Assembly: GCA_905478795.1 (NCBI GenBank)
Contig: CAJQJX010000092.1
Coordinates: 1-32,603, forward strand
Reading direction: 5' to 3'
From: an uncultured Flavobacteriales bacterium
GTDB lineage: Bacteria > Bacteroidota > Bacteroidia > Flavobacteriales_D > Sanyastnellaceae
Length of the DNA: 32,603 nt
The notes under the pieces were generated by a model, which did no database searches, was not told where the DNA came from, and was given only the letters and a program-made list of their open reading frames with translations. Below, piece by piece: positions 17,400 through 25,037 of the stretch (its first letter is position 1; the number at the start of each line of letters is the position of its first letter). A program made the translations under genes and the position numbers.

Positions 17400-18551
17400 A
17401 TGCGGAAATTGCCGGCCGTTTGGTTGGCCATCGTTGGTTTGGGATTTGGGGCTGTTGCACAGACTCCAAGTACTGTGCTCGATGCGGCCAGTTTGGTGCG
17501 CGATGGAGGGTTCGAGTCCAAAAAGTTCTGCCCTTCGGACTACAACCAGCAGAGGCTGCGCACTTTGGCTCACTGGGAGCAACCTACCGAGGGTACGCCT
17601 GATCATTTTGCGTCCTGTAGCGGGTCGGCAGGGGTTCCAATCAACCGTTTTGGAAAGGAACTTGGTTTGGATGGGGAAGCCTACGGCGGACTGGTGGTTT
17701 TTAGCCGGGCCAAGTGGCGTTACCGAGAGTACCTCACCACAGAGTTGAAGCGGTCTTTGGCGCCCAAAGAGTGGGTCTGTGTTTCGTTTTGGTATTCGGC
17801 AGCAGAGCAGGCCGGGGTGGTCGCCGATGGTATTGGAGCGCTGTTGAGTGCAGAGAAGCCGAAAGGAGAGCGGGATTACATTTTGGATTACACCCCTCAG
17901 ATGGTGAATCCTGCTGGCCATTTCCTAGAGACGAACAAGGGCTGGGTCAACCTCTCGGACGCGATCCAAGCGGAAGGAGGGGAACGATGGTTGACCTTGG
18001 GCAATTTCGATGCCAAAGGCATGACGCGCTTGGCGCTTTCGGCCGATGCTCCTAAGGGGGCAACCGATTGGGCCTATGTCTATTTGGATGCTGTAGAGGT
18101 GGTGCCCGTTGAGAGGCCAGAGGATTGTGCGTGTTTGGTCCGCAAAATTGCAGGAGAAGTGCAGGACCCTCCGGAGGCGTTAACCCGGGTGCAAGAAGTG
18201 GAGCGGGATACACTCCATTTTTCCTTTGATGACGCAACGTTGCGGTCGGAGGACCGCGCCAAATTGGACCGTTGGGGCAGCATGTTGCGGCGCAATCGAT
18301 TTCTTCGGCTGGAAGTGCACGGCCATACCGATGCGGTGGGTCCAGAAGGATACAATGCTGTGTTGTCAGAGAATCGGGCCAAAGCCGCTTTTGCCTACCT
18401 CATGGACCAAGGTGTGGCGCCGGACAGGATGCGAACCAATGCCCACGGCAGTGCGTTGCCCACGGCTTCCAATTCGGATCCCTCAGGACGAGCCCGCAAC
18501 CGGCGGGTAGAATTTCGCCTGGTGGAGCAGGCTTTCATAGAAATCGACTGA
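17400..18551 (+). CDS. OmpA family outer-membrane protein (second of two)
   Basis: A 383-residue paralogue of the preceding protein, with the same order: signal peptide (MRKLPAVWLAIVGLGFGAVAQ), a roughly 220-residue beta-rich domain beginning with VRDGGFES and ending with VYLDAVEVVPV, and a C-terminal OmpA domain. The OmpA part here is more canonical: LEVHGHTDAVGPEGYN, LSENRAKAAFAYL and GRARNRRVEFRL, including the Asp and Arg that bind diaminopimelate in peptidoglycan. Overall identity to its neighbour looks modest, so the duplication is old. It is convergent with the MFS gene, with only 12 bp between stops. Confidence 0.9.
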   Translation: MRKLPAVWLAIVGLGFGAVAQTPSTVLDAASLVRDGGFESKKFCPSDYNQQRLRTLAHWEQPTEGTPDHFASCSGSAGVPINRFGKELGLDGEAYGGLVVFSRAKWRYREYLTTELKRSLAPKEWVCVSFWYSAAEQAGVVADGIGALLSAEKPKGERDYILDYTPQMVNPAGHFLETNKGWVNLSDAIQAEGGERWLTLGNFDAKGMTRLALSADAPKGATDWAYVYLDAVEVVPVERPEDCACLVRKIAGEVQDPPEALTRVQEVERDTLHFSFDDATLRSEDRAKLDRWGSMLRRNRFLRLEVHGHTDAVGPEGYNAVLSENRAKAAFAYLMDQGVAPDRMRTNAHGSALPTASNSDPSGRARNRRVEFRLVEQAFIEID

Positions 18552-18563
18552 TACAGTCTCCAA

Positions 18564-19871
18564 TCAGGCCACTGAGATGTTGTTCTCTGCGCGGGGTATG
18601 GAGGCGAGGAGGATCATGGCTACGGCAAAAAATCCGATCAGGGCCAGAATAGAGGAGCGCATGCTTCCAGTGAGGCCTTCGATATAGCCCCAACTGAACA
18701 TCCCAATGACCACCCCCAACTTTTCAAGCACTTCGTAGAAGCTGAAATAAGAGGCGGTGTCTTCGGTTTCAGGCAGCATTTTGGTGTAAGTGGACCGGTT
18801 CAAGCTTTGGGTTCCACCCATCATGAAGCCCACGATGCCCGCTGCAACAAAAAACATGGCCGACCCGTCCACAAGGAAATAAGCGAAAAGGCACACGCCA
18901 GCCCACATTGCGGTGGCCATAAGGAGCACCGTTACGTTGCCCCATTGTTTGCTCAGCCAGCTAAAGAGAAATGCGCCGGGAATGGCAATGAGCTGGATCA
19001 ATAAGATGGCAATGATGAGTTCATCTGAGGCGAGCTTGACCTCTTTGATTCCAAAGGAGCTCGCCATGAGCATGATGGTCTGTATGGCCATGCTCATGAC
19101 AAAGAAGCTCAGGAGGTAACGCACGATACGGGTTTTTCCTTTGAGTTCTCGGGCGACCCCCCTCAGTTCGTGAAAGCCTTTCATCATGATGTTGCCTTCG
19201 GGTCTTTCTTTGACCCTGACGGGCAAACGTCGAAAAGTGATCTGTGCCCATCCGGCCCACCAAAGGCCCACCCCCACAAAGGCCCAGCGCGTGAACTGGT
19301 CGCCAATGCCCATGATCAGCGCCAAGCACATCACCAGCAAGATGACAGCCCCGGCAAATCCCCACGAATATCCTTTTGCGGACAGCAAGTCTTGCTCTTC
19401 GCGCTCGGCGATCTCGGGCAAGAATGCATTGTAAAAACCCAGGCTGCCCCACGCGCCGATGTTGGCCATAAAAAGGGCTGACATGCTCCATTCGAGGTGC
19501 TCGACATCAAACCAGTACAGGCCAATGCAGCCTGCCGCTCCGACGTAGCAGAAGCATTTGAGAAACAGGAGTTTGCGGCCTAAGTAGTCGGCCATGCCGC
19601 TGAGCAGCGGAGAGGCGATGATGACGATGAGAAAGGATGCCGCAATGATGTAGCTGTAGAGCTGGGTGTTGATGAACGTCTTGCCCATAAAACTCACGGC
19701 ATCAGAAATCACACCGTCGACGGTCGTGGTGGTGATGGCCGTGTAAAACAGCGGAAAGATGGCCGTGGTGATGACGAGGAAATAGGCGGAGTTGGCCCAG
19801 TCATACATCAGCCAACCTTTTTGTACGGCCTTTTTGGTGTAGGCACGCGGATGGTCTGATTGCTTTCCCAT
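18564..19871 (-). CDS. MFS transporter, UMF1/Atg22-like
   Basis: A 435-residue membrane protein with about 12 predicted helices. The N-terminal WLMYDWANSAYF is the hallmark of the UMF1 family of major facilitator proteins, related to fungal Atg22 vacuolar effluxers. GMADYLGRK is the MFS loop 2-3 motif, and the C-terminal half has GFMMGGTQSLNRS. The substrate is unknown; Atg22 exports amino acids, but that cannot be transferred safely. The basic N-terminus precedes helix 1. It lies 41 bp downstream of the L-2-hydroxyglutarate oxidase gene on the same strand, possibly cotranscribed. Confidence 0.93.
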   Translation of the reverse strand: MGKQSDHPRAYTKKAVQKGWLMYDWANSAYFLVITTAIFPLFYTAITTTTVDGVISDAVSFMGKTFINTQLYSYIIAASFLIVIIASPLLSGMADYLGRKLLFLKCFCYVGAAGCIGLYWFDVEHLEWSMSALFMANIGAWGSLGFYNAFLPEIAEREEQDLLSAKGYSWGFAGAVILLVMCLALIMGIGDQFTRWAFVGVGLWWAGWAQITFRRLPVRVKERPEGNIMMKGFHELRGVARELKGKTRIVRYLLSFFVMSMAIQTIMLMASSFGIKEVKLASDELIIAILLIQLIAIPGAFLFSWLSKQWGNVTVLLMATAMWAGVCLFAYFLVDGSAMFFVAAGIVGFMMGGTQSLNRSTYTKMLPETEDTASYFSFYEVLEKLGVVIGMFSWGYIEGLTGSMRSSILALIGFFAVAMILLASIPRAENNISVA

Positions 19872-19912
19872 GAAGGCAATATAGGGCTCAGGGAAGCGGG
19901 GGTATGGGGGCT

Positions 19913-21136
19913 TTAGCCCAGGAGACCTTGGCGGTCTACGTGGTCAGCAATGTGGTCTCCGATGGCGAGCGACGCTGTAGCGGCGGGCGAGGGGGCGTTC
20001 AATACGTGTACACTGCGTCCGTGGGTGACGATGCGGAAGTCGTCTTTGGTATCGCCATCTGGGCGCAAGAGCAAGGCCCTGACGCCGCTGCGGCCAGGAC
20101 GGAGGTCGTCCATTTCCAAATCGGGAATCAAACGCTGCAGCGTCTTCAGGAAGAGCCGCTTAGAGAACGCCCGGCGGTATTCATTGATGCCAAATGACAT
20201 GTTCTTCAAGAACAGCCTCCATGTGCCACTGTAGCCCAGTGCTTCGTAAGTGTCGCGAAGGTTGAAGTCTGTTTTGCCATATCCCTCGCGCTTGAATGTG
20301 AAGACGGCGTTGGGGCCACATTCAATGTCGCCATTGGTCATCCGCGTGAAGTGAACACCCAAGAACGGAAACTGGGGGTTGGGGACGGGGTAGATCAAGT
20401 TGCGGACCTTATGCTTGGCGTGGTCTTCGAGTTCGTAATAATCTCCTCGGAAACCGACAACGCGTTCAGGCAATGTGACGCCATCCTTGCGCGCCAGTCG
20501 GTCGGCTTGAAGGCCTGCACAGACTACGAGTCCGCCGCCGGCGAACACACCTTGGTTGGTGTGGACTTCCACTCCGCTTTCGTCTTGCGTGAAGTCCTGA
20601 GCCTCCACGCCGGTAAAGACCTGGCTCTCTGGCTGGATGCCGCGGGCGACTTCGACCATTTTGGCGGTGGCTCCGCGGAAGTCAATGATGCCCGTACAGG
20701 GCACCCAAAGGCCATCGATGGCGTTGACGTAAGGCTCAATGTCGCGGACAGCGTCTCCGGAAATGCGCTCCAGCCCTTCAATTTCGTTTTGCAACCCCAG
20801 TCCATGGATCTTTTCGAGCATGGGCAATTCATCGGCGCTGGCTGCTGCGACGACCTTTCCGCAGATGTCGTGGTCTACACCATATTCCTTGGCAAAAGCA
20901 ACCAGTTCATGTCTGCCCTTGACGCAGTTGATGGCTTTGAGGCTTCCCGGTGGGTAATACAGTCCGCTGTGAATGACCCCGCTGTTGTGTCCGGTTTGGT
21001 GGTCGCTCAGAATGGGCTCTTTTTCTAATAGAGCGATGCGGGCATTGGGGTGCCGTTTTTGGAGCTTGAGAAAAGCAGCAGCGCCGACGATTCCTCCGCC
21101 CACTACAATCAGATCAAATGGCTTAGCTGTGGTCAT
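19913..21136 (-). CDS. lhgO: L-2-hydroxyglutarate oxidase
   Basis: A 407-residue FAD-dependent oxidase of the DAO superfamily. The ATG at 21136 gives MTTAKPFDLIVVGGGIVGAA, which places the dinucleotide-binding GGGIVG at the extreme N-terminus as expected; the open frame runs 141 codons further upstream but overlaps the lectin gene and is not coding. Family landmarks are HQTGHNSGVIHSGLYYPPGS, ICGKVVAA, GIIDFRGATAKM, VVGFRGDYYEL, PQFPFLGVHFT and PGRSGVRALLL. The enzyme (LhgO/YgaF) oxidises L-2-hydroxyglutarate to 2-oxoglutarate, feeding electrons to the membrane quinone pool in known cases. TATCTTCG at 21160-21153 resembles a -7 box. Confidence 0.94.
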   Translation of the reverse strand: MTTAKPFDLIVVGGGIVGAAAFLKLQKRHPNARIALLEKEPILSDHQTGHNSGVIHSGLYYPPGSLKAINCVKGRHELVAFAKEYGVDHDICGKVVAAASADELPMLEKIHGLGLQNEIEGLERISGDAVRDIEPYVNAIDGLWVPCTGIIDFRGATAKMVEVARGIQPESQVFTGVEAQDFTQDESGVEVHTNQGVFAGGGLVVCAGLQADRLARKDGVTLPERVVGFRGDYYELEDHAKHKVRNLIYPVPNPQFPFLGVHFTRMTNGDIECGPNAVFTFKREGYGKTDFNLRDTYEALGYSGTWRLFLKNMSFGINEYRRAFSKRLFLKTLQRLIPDLEMDDLRPGRSGVRALLLRPDGDTKDDFRIVTHGRSVHVLNAPSPAATASLAIGDHIADHVDRQGLLG

Positions 21137-21200
21137 GCTGCGTTCTGATCCGCGAAGATAGTTTGTGGCCTTCCGCGGTAGGACTGAGGGGCATTGGGGC

Positions 21201-23795
21201 TTACCGCAGGAGGTGTAAGTGGCCGTTCCGTTCCTCAACGAGAGGTGTTCCGGTTTTGCTGTATTTCCAAACCAAGCGGTAGGCGTAGACACCGTCGGGG
21301 ACAAAATGGAGTCCTTCGCTGGGAGGTGTCTCTGCTTGTCCCATCCACACGCGGTCAGGGTTGTCCGTGCCCCACACACGTTGGCCCCAACGGTCGTAAA
21401 TGTCGAGTTGGAAAGATTCCAATTCAGGGCAGTTGGTCTCGACTTTGAGGCCGTCGTTGATGCCGTCGTTATCAGGTGTAAAGGCCGTAGGCATCCACAT
21501 ATCGCATCCACAGTATTCCTGCGTGACTTCCACCACGGCAACGTCTTGTCCGCAGGCATTCTCCGCTTGAAGGAGGTAAATGCCGGCGCCGACCTGAGGA
21601 TGGAGTCCCTGAACCTCGGGGTCGTCCCAAGCCAGGGTGTATGGCAGCTCGTCGATATCGGTTCCTTCGACGCCGCGCAGCTCGGCGATGACTTCGGTGG
21701 TTTCGTCCCAACACACTATGCCGGCGTAGGGCGCAGCATTGACCTCCAAATTGGGCCAAACGTTCACGTAAACCTCCGTGGAATCGGCACAGCCTGTCAT
21801 GCTGTCCAATACGCGCACGGTGTATGCGCCCTCGGCTTCCCATACCGGCCCGCCCGTCGTGGTCATGCCATTCACACTCCATACCCACCAACCCACTGCG
21901 GGTGAGGCTTGGTTCGGCCAATTCCATTCTACCGCTGGGTCCAGCACACAGCGAATGACGGTATCCTCCATCAACCCTACAGACGGTACCGGCCACCATT
22001 GGACTTCGGCGGAGGAAGTCGCGGTGCAACCGTCGAGTTCTACAGTGACGGCAAAAGGGCCTTCGCCATCAACGCTTTCCAAGGACAAGGCGTTTCCGGT
22101 GGTGCCATCGGACCATTGAGCAGATTGGAAATTTCCGGAGACCATCAACGCGATGGTGCTGCCGTCGCAGGCTCCTTCAGGACCGCTGAGTTCGTATTGA
22201 ATCGGTGGAAGGGCGTCGAGGATGTAGGAAGCTGTGTTGGTGCAGCCGTTGGCCGCGATGAGGTTGGCTGTGTAGGCGCCTGGGCCTGCTTGATTCACGC
22301 CAGTAGTGCCCAAGGGGAGCGTCCAGCTGTCCACCGAGGCCCCGGGACTGGGAACAGCAGTCACCAATCCTGTTTCATCAAAACACAGGGTATTCGGAAT
22401 AGACTGAATGGTGGCGGTGGGCAAGGGAAGCATGTTCACCAAGACGAATTCTGGAAGGCCTGGACATCCGCCCGCTTGAGCTTCTACTGTCAGGCTTGCC
22501 TGGGCCTCCACGGTAAGCTCAGCGTTGGAAGAGGCGACGGTGCCATCCGTATTGATCCATTGGATGTCTGCTACGATGTCAGTGGTGGCCGTGATGGTCA
22601 CTGCATCGCCTTCGCACAGTGAGATGTCGTTCGAGGTGTCCAAGGCGATGGTCGGAGAGGCTTGATCCACGACGGTCACCGTTTGGCTTTCTGTGCAGGT
22701 ACCCAGTGCAGCAGTGACGGCGTGAATCCCTCCGCTGGAAACATCTAAAGTGGGGTTGCCTGTGCCGTCCCAATCAACCAAGCTCCCCGCCTCAGCGGAT
22801 GCTGTCAAGGTGGTGGAGGCGCCATCGCACAGGGTCACATCGGTCAGGGTAGAGAGGTTGGGACCAGGCAGGGAGGCTACGCTGATGGTCTCGGTTAAGG
22901 GACATCCACCATCTTGTGCCTCAATGGTATGTTCTCCGGGTCCAGCGGAAATCACCGGGTTGTTGAGGTTTTGCCAACTGACCGTGTATCCTGGTGCGGA
23001 TCCGGTAATGGTGATGGTTTCGTTGGGGCAGGTGCTGTAGGGGGCGGGTGGGCTGAGTGTCAATTCTGGAATGCCTGCGCTGTTGGAGACATCGAGCAAG
23101 CAAAACGACTGAACGTTCGAAGCGCCCCCCGTGCTCCCGGTCAATCCCCACCACACCATGCTGTTGCCTGCAAACACGTCGTTTTCCAAATCGACGGTGG
23201 CATTGAACCGTTCCACATCGTCGAACTCCATGCGAAGCGATTGGGTGCTCGGGTTCCATTCGATGTGCACCGTATGGTCCTGTCCGTCTTCTATGTTGCC
23301 GCTGATGGCGCTTGCTTCAATGGGGCCGGCAAGGCATTCGGGACCGTTGTGAGAGTTGGTGCCATCGCGATGCAGGGCCACATGATCGTTAATGAGGTCT
23401 CCCAGATTTGGGTTTTGCCAAGTGTCGAATTCAATGATGATACTGGGGTCAAAAGTGGGGTCGATAAAGGTGTTTGTTGGCGCATTGTAGTTGCCATAGC
23501 CCATGTTGCCCCCAGAGGTGGTGGTGGCTTGGTTGGGGCCCAATTGGTGCAGAATAAACGCGATGCCATCGGCGCCTCCGTTGTTGCTGCCAAGGTTCAC
23601 CGAAAGGTGCATGCAGAACGGGAGGCTGACATCGATTTGATCTTGGTTCCAAGCTGCTCCTTGCTGCGCATTGAGCGCCGCGGTGAGTTGGACACATCCT
23701 CCGTTAAGCGGCTGGGCATCGCCCACCAGGTTGAACTGGGCGTGGGAGCCAACAAAAGAAATCAGGAAGAAAAGCAGTGTGCCAGCGCGACCCAT
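21201..23795 (-). CDS. L-type lectin domain protein with T9SS type B (CHU_C) sorting domain
   Basis: An 864-residue secreted protein. Signal peptide: residues 1-19 (MGRAGTLLFFLISFVGSHA). Residues about 20-240 form a legume/L-type lectin fold: GGCVQLT, GADGIAFILHQ, IIIEFDTWQN, DHVALHRDG, and VHIEWNPSTQSLRMEFDD. Then come roughly 500 residues of tandem Ig/PKD-like beta modules, each with a central Cys (VTLCDGAS, ISLCEGDAV, ..NTLCFDE, GACDGS). The last 90 residues are the gliding-motility type C-terminal domain, starting CDMWMPTAFTPDNDGINDGL with YDRWGQRVW. This domain routes proteins through T9SS, often to the cell surface. The protein probably binds extracellular glycans; the ligand is unknown. 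Confidence 0.9.
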   Translation of the reverse strand: MGRAGTLLFFLISFVGSHAQFNLVGDAQPLNGGCVQLTAALNAQQGAAWNQDQIDVSLPFCMHLSVNLGSNNGGADGIAFILHQLGPNQATTTSGGNMGYGNYNAPTNTFIDPTFDPSIIIEFDTWQNPNLGDLINDHVALHRDGTNSHNGPECLAGPIEASAISGNIEDGQDHTVHIEWNPSTQSLRMEFDDVERFNATVDLENDVFAGNSMVWWGLTGSTGGASNVQSFCLLDVSNSAGIPELTLSPPAPYSTCPNETITITGSAPGYTVSWQNLNNPVISAGPGEHTIEAQDGGCPLTETISVASLPGPNLSTLTDVTLCDGASTTLTASAEAGSLVDWDGTGNPTLDVSSGGIHAVTAALGTCTESQTVTVVDQASPTIALDTSNDISLCEGDAVTITATTDIVADIQWINTDGTVASSNAELTVEAQASLTVEAQAGGCPGLPEFVLVNMLPLPTATIQSIPNTLCFDETGLVTAVPSPGASVDSWTLPLGTTGVNQAGPGAYTANLIAANGCTNTASYILDALPPIQYELSGPEGACDGSTIALMVSGNFQSAQWSDGTTGNALSLESVDGEGPFAVTVELDGCTATSSAEVQWWPVPSVGLMEDTVIRCVLDPAVEWNWPNQASPAVGWWVWSVNGMTTTGGPVWEAEGAYTVRVLDSMTGCADSTEVYVNVWPNLEVNAAPYAGIVCWDETTEVIAELRGVEGTDIDELPYTLAWDDPEVQGLHPQVGAGIYLLQAENACGQDVAVVEVTQEYCGCDMWMPTAFTPDNDGINDGLKVETNCPELESFQLDIYDRWGQRVWGTDNPDRVWMGQAETPPSEGLHFVPDGVYAYRLVWKYSKTGTPLVEERNGHLHLLR

Positions 23796-23800
23796 GGGTG

Positions 23801-23807
23801 CAAAATA
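23801..23807 (-). promoter_or_regulatory. Candidate -7 box of the lectin gene
   Basis: On the minus strand TATTTTG is followed by CACCC and the ATG at 23795. It abuts the terminator stem of the upstream gene. The match is to a TA-n-TTTG variant, and no -33 box is evident because that region is the hairpin itself. Confidence 0.3.
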
Positions 23808-23834
23808 AAGAAGCCCGCATTAGCGGGCTTCTTT
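23807..23834 (-). terminator. Terminator between the small Cys-rich gene and the lectin gene
   Basis: A perfect 12-bp inverted repeat, AAAGAAGCCCGC (23807-23818) and GCGGGCTTCTTT (23823-23834), with a 4-nt loop. On the minus strand it follows the stop of the 105-residue gene by 22 bp and ends in CTTCTTTATTTT. It is symmetrical enough to act in both directions. Confidence 0.85.
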
Positions 23835-23856
23835 CATTTTTTTTGGTCAGGTTCAA

Positions 23857-24174
23857 TCAGTGGCCTGCGCCTTTGGCAGGGCTCACCTTCGCTTTCTTGT
23901 CTGTAGACTCCATTTTGTCTTCAGAACGGGCGAGGCTTTGTGACTGCTTTGACTCCTCTTTACCAGACTTGGCTTTCTTTCCTCTCTTTTTCTTGCTGTC
24001 TGTGCAAGAAGACTTCGCAGAGCAGCAGCTCTTGGCGTCGGCTTTGCCTTGGCAGCAGGATGACTTGCTGTTGGTGTTTTCGGTCTTGGCTTTTTTGTCG
24101 GTGCATGAGCTGCTCTGGGCAGATGCAGTGGCGCCGAACAAGAACAGAGCGCCGAGGAGGAGGATATGCTTCAT
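23857..24174 (-). CDS. Small secreted Cys/Lys/Ser-rich protein
   Basis: A 105-residue protein with a clear signal peptide (MKHILLLGALFLFGATASAQ). The mature part is low-complexity, rich in Lys and Ser, with six Cys arranged almost symmetrically: SCTDKK, SSCCQGK, KSCCSAK, SSCTDSKK. The C-terminal 50 residues are Lys/Glu/Ser-rich without Cys and look disordered. Similar short CC-K-rich secreted proteins occur in Bacteroidota; I know of no assigned function. Metal binding or cross-linking through the Cys pairs is a guess. It is a single-gene unit with its own terminator. TATCTTTA upstream (minus strand, near 24210) resembles a -7 box. Confidence 0.7.
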   Translation of the reverse strand: MKHILLLGALFLFGATASAQSSSCTDKKAKTENTNSKSSCCQGKADAKSCCSAKSSCTDSKKKRGKKAKSGKEESKQSQSLARSEDKMESTDKKAKVSPAKGAGH

Positions 24175-24251
24175 CTTAAGTTGATTCTAAGTAATAAAGA
24201 TATGAATTACCGTTTTAACGATGGACAGCTCCTGTTATTTTGTCGTCGAAT

Positions 24252-25037
24252 ATGAAAGTGGCCCCTTCTACTGAATCAGTTTTGAAGGCTTCCTTGGGAA
24301 GCCGAGAGCGTTTCGTTTGGCAGGCTGTGGTGGCGGCTTTGTTGGTGCATGTGATCACTTTGGCGGCTTTGGCGGGATGGGGTGATGTATCGACTTCGGA
24401 GGCTACGGCTTACGCAGAAGTGGATTTTGCAGATTTCGCGCTGCCGCAGCAAACCCAGACCATGGAGGAGGCGGTTCGCGCAAAAATGCAGGCCAAGATG
24501 GATGCAGCTGTCCGCAATGTGGCTGCGGATGCGAACGCAGCCCGCAACCAGTCTCTACAAAGCTCGGCCGCGGCATCAGATCAAATGGCCAGAGATGTTG
24601 AGGCGGAATTGCGGGCATTTGAGCAATCAGCATTCGATGCCCTGGCAGAGGGGAGGAGCGGGGCCAACAGCGGTGCCGGTGAAGACAAGCTTGATGTTGC
24701 TGATGCCGTCGAGAACCGCTACGAAAATTGGGATGCCCGATACGATGGCCAGGTCACAGCGGAATACGACTTGGCGGGCCGCAAGGCGTTGGGTCTCGAT
24801 GTGCCGGGCTATCGTTGCCGCGGTGGCGGGGTGGTGGTCATGAGCATCGAAGTGGCTCCGGGAGGAGAGGTGCTCGACGCTACAGTCCTTTCTGTATCGG
24901 GATCTGGATCGGAATCCATGTCCGCATGCTTAACCGATGAATCCCTGCGCAGTGCGTTGCGCTGTAGATTTCAATCACAGGCCAATGCACCCAAACGTCA
25001 GAAGGGCACCCTGACGTACCGGTTCATTGCCCAGTAA
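24252..25037 (+). CDS. TonB C-terminal-like envelope protein
   Basis: A 261-residue protein from the ATG at 24252; a TTG at 24240 is less likely. One membrane helix is at about residues 20-41 (VVAALLVHVITLAALAGWG), as in TonB. The C-terminal 75 residues resemble the TonB C-terminal fold: GGGVVVMSIEVAPGGEVLDATVLSVSGS, then CLTDESLRSALRCRF. The middle is an Ala/Gln/Glu-rich, probably coiled-coil linker, not the Pro-rich spacer of true TonB. It may be an energy-transducer relative or a structural envelope protein; no ExbB/ExbD gene is nearby. Two Cys in the C-terminal domain may form a disulfide. The gene overlaps the convergent dehydrogenase gene by 14 bp. Confidence 0.75.
   Translation: MKVAPSTESVLKASLGSRERFVWQAVVAALLVHVITLAALAGWGDVSTSEATAYAEVDFADFALPQQTQTMEEAVRAKMQAKMDAAVRNVAADANAARNQSLQSSAAASDQMARDVEAELRAFEQSAFDALAEGRSGANSGAGEDKLDVADAVENRYENWDARYDGQVTAEYDLAGRKALGLDVPGYRCRGGGVVVMSIEVAPGGEVLDATVLSVSGSGSESMSACLTDESLRSALRCRFQSQANAPKRQKGTLTYRFIAQ

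Noticed and set aside
21137-21559. A 141-codon N-terminal extension of the L-2-hydroxyglutarate oxidase frame
   Set aside because: It overlaps the CHU_C end of the lectin gene in another frame; the FAD motif of the family belongs at the N-terminus, so the ATG at 21136 is the start.
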